Below, piece after piece: positions 1-8,461 of a stretch of 64,000 nt of DNA. The notes beneath the pieces were generated by a model. That model ran no database searches, was not told where the DNA came from, and saw only the letters and a list, made by a program, of their open reading frames with translations. The position numbers and the translations under genes are program-made. The number at the start of each line of letters is the position of its first letter. Within the stretch, counting starts at the first letter, position 1. The stretch is from assembly GCA_015057705.1 (NCBI GenBank), contig SVDU01000007.1:124001-188000 (forward strand), written 5' to 3'. The DNA comes from Paenibacillaceae bacterium. GTDB taxonomy: Bacteria; Bacillota; Clostridia; Lachnospirales; Lachnospiraceae.

Positions 1-693
1 TACGGCTTGTGGAAGATAGCGGCTGATTACCCCGATTGCCCAAAGGGCATCTTTATCTGTAAAAGGTGTACACCGTTTTGAAACTGCCGCCTCAATTGCA
101 TGTGTCATTGCATCCATTCCAGTAGATGCTGTCAGATTTTTGGGCATGCTCATCATAAAGTCAATATCATTGACAGCGATACTCACCATACAATTGGTGT
201 CCACCATACACATTTTTGTGTGCTTGTCCGGATTGGTTACAATATAAAATGATGTGACTTCTGAACCTGTTCCAGCCGTTGTATTTACTGCCACAACAGG
301 TATTCCAGGTCTGTCAGATTGATTTATTCCCTCGTAATCTTCAATCCGCCCGCCGTTTTCCAGTACAATACTGACTGCCTTTGCTGTGTCAATGGCAGAT
401 CCGCCGCCAACCGCAGTCAGAAAATCAACGTTTAAAGCTTTTGCTGCTTCCAGACATTCATTAATTACTGCCACCGCAGGATTGGGCTGCACCAGATAAT
501 AGACCGCATACTCGATTCCTGCTTCCAGTAAAAATAGCCCCACTTTATCCGCTGCTCCGCTCTTAAACAGAAACTGATCTGTTACAATGAGTCCCCGTTT
601 CAACCCTTTTTTTTTAAGTTCCGCAGGCAGCATTCCAATGGATCCCCTTCCAAAAAAACTGGTTGCAACTGCATTCACTCTTAAAAGCCCCAT
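1..693 (-). CDS. Iron-type alcohol dehydrogenase, last gene of the BMC operon in view (3' end off window)
   Basis: Iron-containing alcohol dehydrogenase of the FucO/PduQ/1,3-propanediol dehydrogenase type, which reduces an aldehyde to the alcohol with NADH. The first 231 codons are visible, starting MGLLRVNAVATSFFGRG at 693 and open at the left edge. They include the nucleotide-binding GGGSAIDTAKAV, the NTTAGTGSE stretch and GMDAMTHAIEA, which carries the first metal-ligand His. It starts 12 bases after the CoA-transferase-like beta gene, so it is probably cotranscribed with the shell genes. In metabolosomes this enzyme regenerates NAD+ for the aldehyde dehydrogenase; I infer the same job here. 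The substrate could be acetaldehyde or (methylthio)acetaldehyde. Confidence 0.92.
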   Translation of the reverse strand, partial: MGLLRVNAVATSFFGRGSIGMLPAELKKKGLKRGLIVTDQFLFKSGAADKVGLFLLEAGIEYAVYYLVQPNPAVAVINECLEAAKALNVDFLTAVGGGSAIDTAKAVSIVLENGGRIEDYEGINQSDRPGIPVVAVNTTAGTGSEVTSFYIVTNPDKHTKMCMVDTNCMVSIAVNDIDFMMSMPKNLTASTGMDAMTHAIEAAVSKRCTPFTDKDALWAIGVISRYLPQAV

Positions 694-705
694 AGTAAAC
701 TCTCC

Positions 706-1431
706 CTAAAATTCTATATTTCTGAAATCACCCGGGTCGATCCGTTTTAATACAGAAAGCTCATTTTTAGTTGGAGACGGGGTGATTGTGATTCGTGAGT
801 ATTTAACAGGAAATCCGGTGTTATCCTGTACTTCCTTAAGAGATGAAGTTTCGTGTATGGTATCCAGAACCAGTTCTCCATTTTCCATTTTAAAGATGCA
901 AAGAGGAGTTACAATCCGGTCTACATTTCCTTTTGTTGTTATGAAATCCACCTGGTTTACAAAAGTCCGTTTATTATGCTTTGTTCTCCAGATAACAGCC
1001 CGCTTTGCAGTCGGTATCAGGACTGCACTTCCTGCACCTCCCGGAAGCCTGACTTTGGGTTTCTGGTAATTACCGATGACTGACGCATTCACATTGCCCC
1101 TTAAATCAAACTGGACACCGCTTAAAAATGCCATATCAAGCCCTCCTCTCATGGATAAGTCAAATACCTCCATAAGAGGAAAGCAGGATCTTGCACCATC
1201 TAACAATTCACTGCCTGCGCTGGTATATTTTTTAAGCTTTCTGGGGGACGGATCGACTCCTCCCGGTATGTTTAAATGCACAGCATGGGGAGCATGAAGT
1301 TCCTTAGCAAGAAGCACCGCAATCATTGGCATATGGGAAGACACTCCGTGAAATACTTTATCTCCATCCTGAATCATGCGTGCCATTGCGCACACCATAA
1401 TGTCACAGATCCGGTTATTTCTTTCCATCAT
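706..1431 (-). CDS. CoA-transferase-fold beta subunit (GctB/IpdB-like), catalytic Glu apparently absent
   Basis: Beta subunit of the class I CoA-transferase fold, most like glutaconate CoA-transferase subunit B; 241 aa. The reading frame extends further upstream, but GGAGG lies five bases before the ATG at 1431, so translation most likely begins MMERNNRICDIM and overlaps the alpha gene by 17 bases. Conserved blocks include GGVQ-type FLSGVQFDLRGNVNASVIG and the C-terminal NTGFP and IDPGDFR. Where GctB has its catalytic Glu in an ESG motif, this protein reads LNIPGGVDPSP with no Glu. This resembles IpdAB, a CoA-transferase-fold hydrolase that lacks that Glu, so transferase activity should not be assumed. 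Its place in a BMC operon suggests an acyl-CoA substrate. Confidence 0.8.
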   Translation of the reverse strand: MMERNNRICDIMVCAMARMIQDGDKVFHGVSSHMPMIAVLLAKELHAPHAVHLNIPGGVDPSPRKLKKYTSAGSELLDGARSCFPLMEVFDLSMRGGLDMAFLSGVQFDLRGNVNASVIGNYQKPKVRLPGGAGSAVLIPTAKRAVIWRTKHNKRTFVNQVDFITTKGNVDRIVTPLCIFKMENGELVLDTIHETSSLKEVQDNTGFPVKYSRITITPSPTKNELSVLKRIDPGDFRNIEF

Positions 1432-2254
1432 TTTTTCCTCCCCAGCCTCTGCGGTCCGCCTTTTCATATGCCGAAAGATAAACGACCAGACCCTCCTGAT
1501 CCTTAATCTCCTTAAATCTGCCAATGTCTTTTGCGTCAATATCATAGTTTCCCACGCAGGAACAAGGTGTCGCACCTTTTGCCGCATGAACCACTCCACC
1601 AACCAGGAAATGGGGGATGTCCGCTTTCTTCGTACCACTGGAGAATAAAGAACCAGGAACAATATGTTCTGCTGTAAGAATCACACTTTTTGCGGCTCTG
1701 GAAAGCAGGACATCCTCAAACAGCGGACCTGCGATTCTTGCATTGCCATCCTCATCTGCTTCCTGGACATGAATCACTGCCACATCTGGTCGAATTGCTT
1801 TTACCACCGTAACTATTTCATTGGTAAATGGATCCTGTATCCTGGTAAAATAGTCATTTTCTTCAATCAAATCGCTGACTGTCAGACCTTTTACCGGCAT
1901 AAAGCCAATTCCATAGCTGGCTGCCCGAAGTGCAGAAATAACGGTATAGCAGGCATGCTCATTTCCTTTTACCCGTCCGCTTTCCACTGCCTTTCTGTAA
2001 TGCATTGCCAGTGAAAATTCACTTTCATAGCTGATAAACCCGGCATCTACACTGGTTACGCATTCTCCCAGGCACAGCATATCCACATCCATTGCGCCCG
2101 CAGTTTTCACCAGTTTTAAATTACTCTTTCTCTGACGTACCAGTTCTCTGATAAAAGCCATAGGAGCGCGGTGAAGCACATTCCCGCCAATCCCCAGAAC
2201 TGCCCCGTCACTGACCAGGGCTGCCGCTTCCTGCATCGATATAATTTTGCTCAT
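1415..2254 (-). CDS. CoA-transferase-fold alpha subunit (GctA/IpdA-like)
   Basis: Alpha subunit of a class I CoA-transferase-fold heteromer, 279 aa, starting MSKIISMQEAAALV. It has the glycine-rich GIGGNVLHRAP near residues 21-31 and a GctA-like middle section (FISYESEFSLAMHYRKAVESG). The 3' end overlaps the beta gene, as is usual for subunits made in equal amounts. It lies 26 bases downstream of the CoA-disulfide-reductase-like gene in the same operon. In this setting it could act on the acyl-CoA made by the compartment, moving CoA or hydrolysing it; that is inference. Confidence 0.85.
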   Translation of the reverse strand: MSKIISMQEAAALVSDGAVLGIGGNVLHRAPMAFIRELVRQRKSNLKLVKTAGAMDVDMLCLGECVTSVDAGFISYESEFSLAMHYRKAVESGRVKGNEHACYTVISALRAASYGIGFMPVKGLTVSDLIEENDYFTRIQDPFTNEIVTVVKAIRPDVAVIHVQEADEDGNARIAGPLFEDVLLSRAAKSVILTAEHIVPGSLFSSGTKKADIPHFLVGGVVHAAKGATPCSCVGNYDIDAKDIGRFKEIKDQEGLVVYLSAYEKADRRGWGGKNDGKK

Positions 2255-2280
2255 GAACTTCCCCTTTCCATCCTGTTCCC

Positions 2281-3615
2281 CTACTTTGCCGCATTACATG
2301 CAATTTGTATGGCATCCCAGACGCCTGCAAACGGAGGCGCATAAATAAGGTCCGTCATTCCCAATTCTTTCGTTGTCATCTTGCAGTGAATGGCGACGGC
2401 AAATACATCCGCCCGGAGAACTGCCCCTTTTTCTCCGCAGGTCTGGGCACCAAGAATACGTTTGGTTCCCTTTTCATAGATCAGCTTAATTGTAATAGGG
2501 GTAGGATCAGGATAGTAAGCCGGATGATCATTCACCGTAACAAGCAGCGTATTATAATCCACAGAGAGACGTTTTGCATCGGCTTCACTCATGCCGGTCC
2601 GCCCCAGTTCCAGCCCGCATACTTTAACAGCCGCAGAGCCCAGTGCTCCCTGGAATACTTCACTGCCTCCTGCCAGATTTGTTCCAGCAATTCTTCCGCA
2701 TTTATTTGCAACAGTTCCAAGAGCTAGATAGCTGTTTTCATTTAAAACTTCATGATAGACCAGAATGCAGTCACCTGCTGCATAAATTTCGGGTATGGAA
2801 GTTCTCATTTGCCGGTCTACGACTATTGCTCCGTTTTTCCCTCTCTCTATTCTGGTGCCCTTTAGAAATTCTGTACAGGGTCTTACACCAGCTGCCACAA
2901 TCACTAAATCTGCATCATAGCTTCCTTTATTCGTAATTACGCGATTGACATACAGACCGTCGCCTTCAAACGCCTCCACCTTTTCATTGACATGAAGCTT
3001 TACCCCCTGCTTTAACAGTTCCTCCTGGGCAGGCACAGTCATTTCTTCATCAAACGATGCCAGAATTCTGGAGGCCGTTTCTATCATTCGTACGTTTTTA
3101 CCTATATGTAAAAAAGCCTCGGCGCATTCTACACCAATGTAGCCCCCTCCTACGATAACTACATTCCGGATCTTTTCCATTTTGCAATATTCCTTTAAAA
3201 AGATTCCGTCTTCCATATTTTTTAATGCATGGACTCCCATCAGCTCTCTGCCGGGAAAAGGAGGAATTACTGCCTCTGCCCCCACTGCAATCATCAGCTT
3301 ATCATAAGCGTCCTCAAACTCTCTGCCAGATTCCAGATCCCTTACCATAATCCGTTTTTTTCCGGCATCAACTCCTATCACCTCATGCCTTAAAAACGTT
3401 TCTATCCCCATCTGATCAAAGGCCTGGCGGCTGCGGGCAATCATTTTTCTATAATCCTCGTTAAAGTCTCCCACATAATAAGGCAGCCCGCACGCACCAT
3501 AGGATAGGAATCCGCCCTTTTCGTATACGGTTATCTGAATATCAGAATTCATCCTGCGTATCTTGGATGCGGCACTCATGCCTGCCGCTACTCCTCCAAT
3601 AATAATAATCTTCAT
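2281..3615 (-). CDS. FAD-dependent CoA-disulfide reductase / NADH oxidase-like protein
   Basis: Pyridine-nucleotide-disulfide oxidoreductase, 444 aa. The N-terminal FAD site is IIIGGVAAGMSAASKIRR. The single redox Cys lies in SYGACGLPYYVGD at about residue 43, the signature of CoA-disulfide reductases and NADH oxidases. A second dinucleotide-binding site (VIVGGGYIGVECAEA) is near 153-167, and AAGDC near 280 is the second FAD contact. The C-terminal dimerisation domain is present and there is no rhodanese domain. Such enzymes reduce CoA disulfide or persulfides, or oxidise NADH. In this operon it might keep the CoA pool reduced or recycle NAD+. It is not a usual metabolosome component. Confidence 0.85.
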   Translation of the reverse strand: MKIIIIGGVAAGMSAASKIRRMNSDIQITVYEKGGFLSYGACGLPYYVGDFNEDYRKMIARSRQAFDQMGIETFLRHEVIGVDAGKKRIMVRDLESGREFEDAYDKLMIAVGAEAVIPPFPGRELMGVHALKNMEDGIFLKEYCKMEKIRNVVIVGGGYIGVECAEAFLHIGKNVRMIETASRILASFDEEMTVPAQEELLKQGVKLHVNEKVEAFEGDGLYVNRVITNKGSYDADLVIVAAGVRPCTEFLKGTRIERGKNGAIVVDRQMRTSIPEIYAAGDCILVYHEVLNENSYLALGTVANKCGRIAGTNLAGGSEVFQGALGSAAVKVCGLELGRTGMSEADAKRLSVDYNTLLVTVNDHPAYYPDPTPITIKLIYEKGTKRILGAQTCGEKGAVLRADVFAVAIHCKMTTKELGMTDLIYAPPFAGVWDAIQIACNAAK

Positions 3616-3638
3616 AAATTTTCCCCCATCAGGTTATA

Positions 3639-4751
3639 TCAGGTTATATCAGCTATTTCCCGCTCTGCTGATTCCATTGCTTTCCTGGCCGATAATTCTC
3701 CTGTAAAAGCCTGGTAGATTTTTTGATAAAGGATTGCATTTTTATCCCCTGACCGGTTTATATTAGGGAGAGGTCTTGCAGACTCAATCATCATTTTCTG
3801 CACCGGAAACCATGGAGCGTTACCTTTCTGATAGCTTGATTCTCTTACAGGAGCACCGCTTACTCTTCCTGTTTTACAGTCAACGACAGAAGAACGCAGA
3901 TATCTTAAAAAATCGTTGGCAGCTTCCCGTTTCCTGCTTTCTGAGCAGATGGCAAAGGACCACGTCACATTCCATGCAGTTGAAAATGTACTGAAGCCTA
4001 AATCCTCCGGCTCCAGACATCCATTCTCCCATACAGCTCCAAGCTGCCCGCTCCATGTCACTGCCATGACAGCCTTTTTCATACGGATGGCATCAGCAAT
4101 TTTTTCATTTGCAAAGTGTTCCGTACCTTCCAGTGCATATGACTTACATTCACAGTAAGACTGAAGCCCTCTTATGGCTTTTTCATCTCCACAGACCGGA
4201 TTTCCCTCTGAATTATAAGCATCTCCTCCATACATGCGGAGAAAAGGAAGTGCATCGGTAAATATTTCTGAGGAATCAGCCTTCATTGCCACTGCCTTTC
4301 TTCCATATACTGCCGCTAAAGCTTTTGCTGTATCCAGGTATTCCTGTGGCGTGATTACAGGTTCCAGTTCTTTTCCAAGCACCTTATAAATCAGACTCTT
4401 ACGGTATACAATCATATGACCGTCACAGAAAGAAGGAGATAAGTATGCCTTGTCCTGATAGCTCATTTCCCTGACAATGGCAGGAAGAATATCCTCCTCT
4501 TCCAACTCAAGTTCTGCCAGATAGCCTTTTTCTACAAAATCAGACAGCCATAAATGACCCGCTGCCATAATAATGTCATAATCGCCGCTTCCGTTAAGGG
4601 ATTCCATCATTTTGTCATAATACTCTGACCACGGTACAATTTGAAATTCCACGTTTTCCTTATATCCGTTAAGAATCCCCAATCTCTTATCCAGATAACC
4701 ATTTACTGCCGGATCAGCAACTGCAAGAACCTTTAATATACCCTGCTCCAT
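3639..4751 (-). CDS. Substrate-binding-protein-like protein lacking a signal peptide, inside the BMC operon
   Basis: Resembles family 1 extracellular solute-binding proteins (370 aa): a short N-terminal beta strand (GILKVLAVADPAVNGYLD), then an SBP-like body with GSGDYDIIMAAGHLW and AVMAVTWSGQLGAVW. An upstream in-frame start exists, but GGAGGGAGGG eight bases before 4751 supports MEQGILKVLAV. No hydrophobic signal sequence or lipobox is present, so it should be cytosolic. It is placed between the EutN-like gene and the flavoprotein gene, away from the real ABC transporter at 12.9-16.6 kb, which has its own lipoprotein. Its role is unknown; a soluble ligand-binding or scavenging function is possible. 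Confidence 0.7.
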   Translation of the reverse strand: MEQGILKVLAVADPAVNGYLDKRLGILNGYKENVEFQIVPWSEYYDKMMESLNGSGDYDIIMAAGHLWLSDFVEKGYLAELELEEEDILPAIVREMSYQDKAYLSPSFCDGHMIVYRKSLIYKVLGKELEPVITPQEYLDTAKALAAVYGRKAVAMKADSSEIFTDALPFLRMYGGDAYNSEGNPVCGDEKAIRGLQSYCECKSYALEGTEHFANEKIADAIRMKKAVMAVTWSGQLGAVWENGCLEPEDLGFSTFSTAWNVTWSFAICSESRKREAANDFLRYLRSSVVDCKTGRVSGAPVRESSYQKGNAPWFPVQKMMIESARPLPNINRSGDKNAILYQKIYQAFTGELSARKAMESAEREIADIT

Positions 4752-4770
4752 ATTAATACCCTCCCTCCTT

Positions 4771-5031
4771 TTATTTCCCCAATTGAGGAGGTGCATCTAC
4801 AATTCCTACAACAAAAGCATCAACCGGTGCTGACCGGTCAAGGGCAAACTGGGTCGTATTGTCCGTGGTTACCAGCACCAGTTCCCCGATTCCGGCTCCC
4901 ATGGTATCAGCCGCCACAAATATATTCTTTTTTTCTCCGTAATACGGTTCCACTAAAAGGAGCTTAAACCCCACCAGATTTCTGCACTTTCTTGTAGAAA
5001 CCACAGTCCCCATAATTGTTCCTAATATCAT
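4771..5031 (-). CDS. BMC-P pentameric vertex protein (EutN/CcmL family)
   Basis: 86-aa EutN/CcmL family protein that would cap the vertices of the polyhedral shell as a pentamer. It opens MILGTIMGTVVSTRKC, carries GFKLLLVEP, and the GAGIGELVLVTT region matches the conserved core. Its start overlaps the pduL stop by four bases (ATGA), indicating translational coupling. This is the only pentamer gene in view; many metabolosome loci carry two or three, so others may lie beyond the left edge or elsewhere. Confidence 0.93.
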   Translation of the reverse strand: MILGTIMGTVVSTRKCRNLVGFKLLLVEPYYGEKKNIFVAADTMGAGIGELVLVTTDNTTQFALDRSAPVDAFVVGIVDAPPQLGK

Positions 5032-5684
5032 CTGGCATCTTCCTTTCTAATGGTGACCCACTGCCCCTGTCTGAGCAAAAATGCATTGGCATCATCTGTA
5101 TCTACATGTAAATCAAGACGGCTCTCACTGGTAATCCGGACAAGAACACGTCCAAGCACTCCTTCTTTTACCCCGGGAACCACCACATTCACCCGATCTC
5201 CATCTGATACGCCAAACCAACTGGCTTCTTCCGGAGTCATATGAATGTGACGGTCGGCAATGATTACCCCCTCTTTCAAAGAGACTTCTCCTACAGGTCC
5301 CTTAAGCAGGATTCCCGGAGTTTCTTTTAAATCTCCGGAAGTCCTGACAGGGGGATTAGTGCCCAGGATTCTGCAGTCACTAAATGCCAGCTCAACCTGA
5401 CTTTGTTTCCTTTCGGGTCCCAGAATCCGGACTTTCTTAAACGACCCTTTGGGGCCGCAGACTTCAACCTGTTCTTTGCATGCAAACTGACCGGGCTGGC
5501 TTAATGATTTTTCTGGGGTAAGCTGATATCCTGCTCCAAACAGTGTTTCCACGTGATCTCTTGATAAATGTACATGTCTTGCCGAAATGCCAACCGGAAC
5601 CTGATAGGGATCAGTACTTAACCGGTTCCAGTGTTCCAGAACCATTTCTGTTATTTTATGTATCAGTTCTTCCCTGTTATCCAT
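5028..5684 (-). CDS. pduL: Phosphate propanoyltransferase PduL with N-terminal encapsulation helix
   Basis: PduL-type phosphotransacylase, 218 aa, which converts acyl-CoA plus phosphate to acyl-phosphate and recycles CoA inside the lumen. Two PduL domains are visible with the zinc-binding histidine motifs GISARHVHLSRD (about 33-44) and DRHIHMTPEEA (about 143-153). The first ~20 residues (MDNREELIHKITEMVLEHWN) form an amphipathic helix followed by a linker, as in encapsulation peptides. It lies 14 bases downstream of a BMC-H gene. The acyl group would be acetyl or (methylthio)acetyl under the pathway proposed here. Confidence 0.95.
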   Translation of the reverse strand: MDNREELIHKITEMVLEHWNRLSTDPYQVPVGISARHVHLSRDHVETLFGAGYQLTPEKSLSQPGQFACKEQVEVCGPKGSFKKVRILGPERKQSQVELAFSDCRILGTNPPVRTSGDLKETPGILLKGPVGEVSLKEGVIIADRHIHMTPEEASWFGVSDGDRVNVVVPGVKEGVLGRVLVRITSESRLDLHVDTDDANAFLLRQGQWVTIRKEDAR

Positions 5685-5698
5685 CAGACACAGATTCC

Positions 5699-5998
5699 TT
5701 ATTTAATCAGCGGGATAATTCCTGCTATGGAATTATGGGGTCTTGGAATTACATGAACAGCCACCAGTTCTCCCACTCTGGAAGCAGCCTCTTCTCCTGC
5801 TTCTACCGCTGCTTTTACAGCTCCCACATCTCCCTGTACCATAACGGTTACCAGACCTGAGCCAATCTTTTCTGTTCCCACCATTTCAACATCTGCTGCT
5901 TTTAACATGGCATCTGCCGCTTCAATGGATGCGGTCAGACCTCTTGTTTCAACCATTCCCAGTGCCAGCATGCCCTTCTTAACTGATATCTCTGCCAT
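5699..5998 (-). CDS. BMC-H shell protein (PduA/EutM-like), copy 4
   Basis: 99-aa hexameric shell protein with one BMC domain, starting [17 protein letters not shown]. It has the typical core [35 protein letters not shown], and ends [19 protein letters not shown]. An upstream in-frame extension is possible, but AGGAGGAGAAGG just before 5998 supports this start, which lies within the 3' end of the preceding BMC gene (20-base overlap). It is very similar to copy 2 (6396-6674), so the two are probably recent paralogues forming the bulk shell facets. Confidence 0.95.
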   Translation of the reverse strand: MAEISVKKGMLALGMVETRGLTASIEAADAMLKAADVEMVGTEKIGSGLVTVMVQGDVGAVKAAVEAGEEAASRVGELVAVHVIPRPHNSIAGIIPLIK

Positions 5999-6362
5999 TT
6001 CCTTCTCCTCCTGTTTTATCTTCATTTTCATGTTCCTTATCTGTCTCAGTTTTTGATTCTTGCTCATGTCTGTCTATCATATTTAGCAGTTTCCACACCT
6101 CATGATGCGGGTTATTAATGGAGACACATACTTTTATGTTGCTCTCGCCCACGATCCGACCGGAATCTCTGGCCGCTTCCATTGCCGCATAAACTGCTGA
6201 TGTCTCGCCTGCCAGCACAGTATGGCACATCCTGCCGCCCAGTGTCTTATGACAGCTTACAATTTCCACCTGCGCAGCTTTCAGCGCCTGATCAACCACA
6301 AAAACTGTATTGGCGTAATAATTTATTTCCAGTACTCCTATGGCGTTTCCCTTTCTTTTCAT
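5979..6362 (-). CDS. Divergent BMC-H shell protein with a charged C-terminal tail, copy 3
   Basis: 127 aa. The first ~90 residues are a BMC domain ([27 protein letters not shown], then [18 protein letters not shown]). The rest is a hydrophilic, Lys/Glu-rich tail (roughly residues 98-127, including [19 protein letters not shown]). Usual BMC-H proteins are 90-100 aa, so the tail is extra. It may face the lumen or cytosol, or bind enzymes, which is inference. The 3' end contains the ribosome site of the next BMC-H gene, and the stop codon falls 20 bases inside that gene. Confidence 0.88.
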   Translation of the reverse strand: MKRKGNAIGVLEINYYANTVFVVDQALKAAQVEIVSCHKTLGGRMCHTVLAGETSAVYAAMEAARDSGRIVGESNIKVCVSINNPHHEVWKLLNMIDRHEQESKTETDKEHENEDKTGGEGNGRDIS

Positions 6363-6395
6363 GATAACCCACCTTTTCTGCCAGAACTATTATCA

Positions 6396-6674
6396 CTATT
6401 TTGCTTTTGGCAGAATTTTGTCTATATCCTGATGTGGTCTGGGGATCACATGGACAGCTACCAGCTCTCCGATTCTGGAAGCCGCCGCTTCCCCCGCTTC
6501 GGTAGCCGCCTTAACTGCCCCGACTTCCCCGGTTACAATAACAGTCACCAGCCCGGAACCGATCTTTTCCGTCCCCACCAGTTCCACGTCTGCCGCCTTT
6601 AACATTGCATCTGCCGCTTCAATGGAGGCAATTAATCCCCTTGTTTCTACTAAACCGATTGATGTGGATGCCAT
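6396..6674 (-). CDS. BMC-H shell protein (PduA/EutM-like), copy 2
   Basis: 92-aa single-domain BMC-H protein: [33 protein letters not shown]..., ending [19 protein letters not shown]. The length and the [19 protein letters not shown] block are typical of the main facet hexamer of metabolosomes. It has an AGGAGG-like site before 6674. It forms a tandem with three other BMC-H genes and most resembles the copy at 5699-5998. Confidence 0.96.
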   Translation of the reverse strand: MASTSIGLVETRGLIASIEAADAMLKAADVELVGTEKIGSGLVTVIVTGEVGAVKAATEAGEAAASRIGELVAVHVIPRPHQDIDKILPKAK

Positions 6675-6689
6675 ACCATTCTACCTCCT

Positions 6690-7019
6690 CTAATCATTTA
6701 TATTTTCTTCCGTGAATGTTACCTTTGTTATGCGGGCCAATGCTTTTGTTCCTTCGTATGGCCTTTCGATCATCCGGACCAGGACTTGTTCGGGGCTGTT
6801 AAGTTCAAGCGCTGCCCGCCTTGCTGCTTCACAGGCCTCCTTTACATCATCCACCCCACCCTCAAATTTCACCTGGGCAGTAAGAGGAATAAACGCTGCT
6901 GCATCCTTGGGATTTATGGTATCAATGCCAATAATTTTCACGTCTGCAGCCTTGCACGCTTTATCCATGGCGTACAAAACCGCTCCATACCCTGCACATT
7001 CCAAAAAGCCAATTGCCAT
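6690..7019 (-). CDS. BMC-H shell protein, variant sequence, copy 1
   Basis: 109 aa, start MAIGFLECAGYGAVLYAMD at 7019, supported by GGGAGG seven bases upstream; the open frame continues upstream but without a ribosome site. A single BMC domain with AADVKIIGIDTINPKDAAAF and VKEACEAARRAAL. The C-terminal part (about 88-109, ALARITKVTFTEENIND) differs from the PduA-like copies. The divergent pore region suggests a hexamer with different permeability. It is the first shell gene after the aldehyde dehydrogenase. Confidence 0.9.
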   Translation of the reverse strand: MAIGFLECAGYGAVLYAMDKACKAADVKIIGIDTINPKDAAAFIPLTAQVKFEGGVDDVKEACEAARRAALELNSPEQVLVRMIERPYEGTKALARITKVTFTEENIND

Positions 7020-7030
7020 ATGTACCTCCC

Positions 7031-8452
7031 TTAAATGATCCTTAAGCCGCCTTCCGCCAGCATACATCTGCGTCTTCTGGTAAAGCTTTTCGCACAGGTG
7101 AGACCTTCACCCGTAGGACCTGCGATTGTCATTGTGGTATGTCCTTCTCCCCCGATACCCACACCTCTTAGCGTAGCTCCGTTCTTTGTAAAGATCGTGG
7201 TTTCGATCTCTTTTGCAAATCTGGTCATGTTCTCCACATTCCTGGAAAACATGGATGCAGTATGGCGATTTCCTGATTCTGCCGCTTTTGCACTTTCCAT
7301 ACATTCCTCAAAGGTGTTTAAACGGACAATGGGAAGAACCGGCATCAGCTGTTCTATCATGACAAAGGGGTGATTTCGGTCTGTCTCACAAATGAGAAGA
7401 CGTACGTTCTTATCACAGTGTATTCCAATTGCATTCAGGAACAAAGCTGCATCCTTTCCAACCCATTTTTTATTTACTTCATAAGTGCCGTTCTTCTCAA
7501 TCATGGCAATTTTTAAAATCTCCTGCAGCTGATCTTTTTGAAGCAAAAATGCCCCTTCCTGCTGCAGCTGGAAAATAAGTTCGTCGGCAGCCTGCTCCAT
7601 GACAAAGACTTCTTTCTCTGCCAGGCATAAAATATTATTATCAAAAGAGGCGCCCCGGTAAATCTCCCTGGCTGCCAGCTTTATATCTGCAGTATCATCT
7701 ACGATAACAGGCGGATTGCCTGCACCGGCTCCAATCGTCTTTTTGCCAGACCGTAACAGCGCATTCACCATCCCCATTCCTCCGGTTCCAACCATCAGAC
7801 GGACTCTCGGATCGGAGGTCATAATATTAACCGCTTCCATGTCAGGTTCTCTTTGCATGGTAATCAGATTCGCCGGCCCTCCGCTTTCCACAATTGCCTG
7901 ATGGAGCAGCTTCAGACAGTGGGCGCAGCACCGCCTGGCGCCTGGATGAACGTTAAACACAACTGAATTGCCTCCGGCAATCATGCTGATGGTATTGTTA
8001 ATTATGGTCTCTGTAGGATTTGTTGAAGGTGTAATGGCTCCAATCACTCCAAATGGTGCATACTCCTCTATCATAAGCCCGCCGCCACCGGAGATGGCCT
8101 CCGTAGTCAGGCATTCCACACCGGGAGTTCTCTCAATGACTGCCAGATGTTTCTGAAGCTTATCTTCCACACGGCCCATACCGGTTTCTTCCTGCACCAT
8201 GGCTGCCAGTGGCTGTGCGTGTTTCCCTGCAACGGATCGGATCGCCTCAATAATCCTTCTCCTGTCTTCTACCTTATAATGATTGATCCAATCCCGCTGA
8301 GCGTTGTAAGCCGCCTCAATTGCGTCCTCCACCCGGTCAAATACTCCGTTGTCGCTCCGGGAAGGAATCACAGAAGGCGTCGGATTTTTCTTATCCAGCC
8401 CTGCAAGCACTTCTCTTACAATCAGTTCAATCTCCCTTGTCCCAATTTCCAT
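7031..8452 (-). CDS. CoA-acylating aldehyde dehydrogenase (PduP/EutE-like) with N-terminal encapsulation peptide
   Basis: 473 aa, oxidises the aldehyde to acyl-CoA with NAD+ and CoA inside the compartment. The first ~20 residues (MEIGTREIELIVREVLAGLD) are a predicted amphipathic encapsulation helix, followed by a linker to about residue 35. The catalytic Cys is in SFDNNILCLAEKEV, the PduP-type motif. ITPSTNPTETIINN and GTGGMGMVNALLRSGK are cofactor-binding motifs, and HTASMFSRN and FTKNGATLRG lie near the C-terminus. It lies nine bases downstream of the aldolase gene. Acetaldehyde or (methylthio)acetaldehyde are the expected substrates given the aldolase and MtnA/MtnK. Confidence 0.95.
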   Translation of the reverse strand: MEIGTREIELIVREVLAGLDKKNPTPSVIPSRSDNGVFDRVEDAIEAAYNAQRDWINHYKVEDRRRIIEAIRSVAGKHAQPLAAMVQEETGMGRVEDKLQKHLAVIERTPGVECLTTEAISGGGGLMIEEYAPFGVIGAITPSTNPTETIINNTISMIAGGNSVVFNVHPGARRCCAHCLKLLHQAIVESGGPANLITMQREPDMEAVNIMTSDPRVRLMVGTGGMGMVNALLRSGKKTIGAGAGNPPVIVDDTADIKLAAREIYRGASFDNNILCLAEKEVFVMEQAADELIFQLQQEGAFLLQKDQLQEILKIAMIEKNGTYEVNKKWVGKDAALFLNAIGIHCDKNVRLLICETDRNHPFVMIEQLMPVLPIVRLNTFEECMESAKAAESGNRHTASMFSRNVENMTRFAKEIETTIFTKNGATLRGVGIGGEGHTTMTIAGPTGEGLTCAKSFTRRRRCMLAEGGLRII

Positions 8453-8461
8453 TTTTTCCTC

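Noticed and set aside
706-1662. Longer 318-residue version of the CoA-transferase beta subunit
   Set aside because: The extra N-terminal part overlaps the alpha gene in another frame and is Arg/Trp-rich with no ribosome site. GGAGG lies right before 1431.
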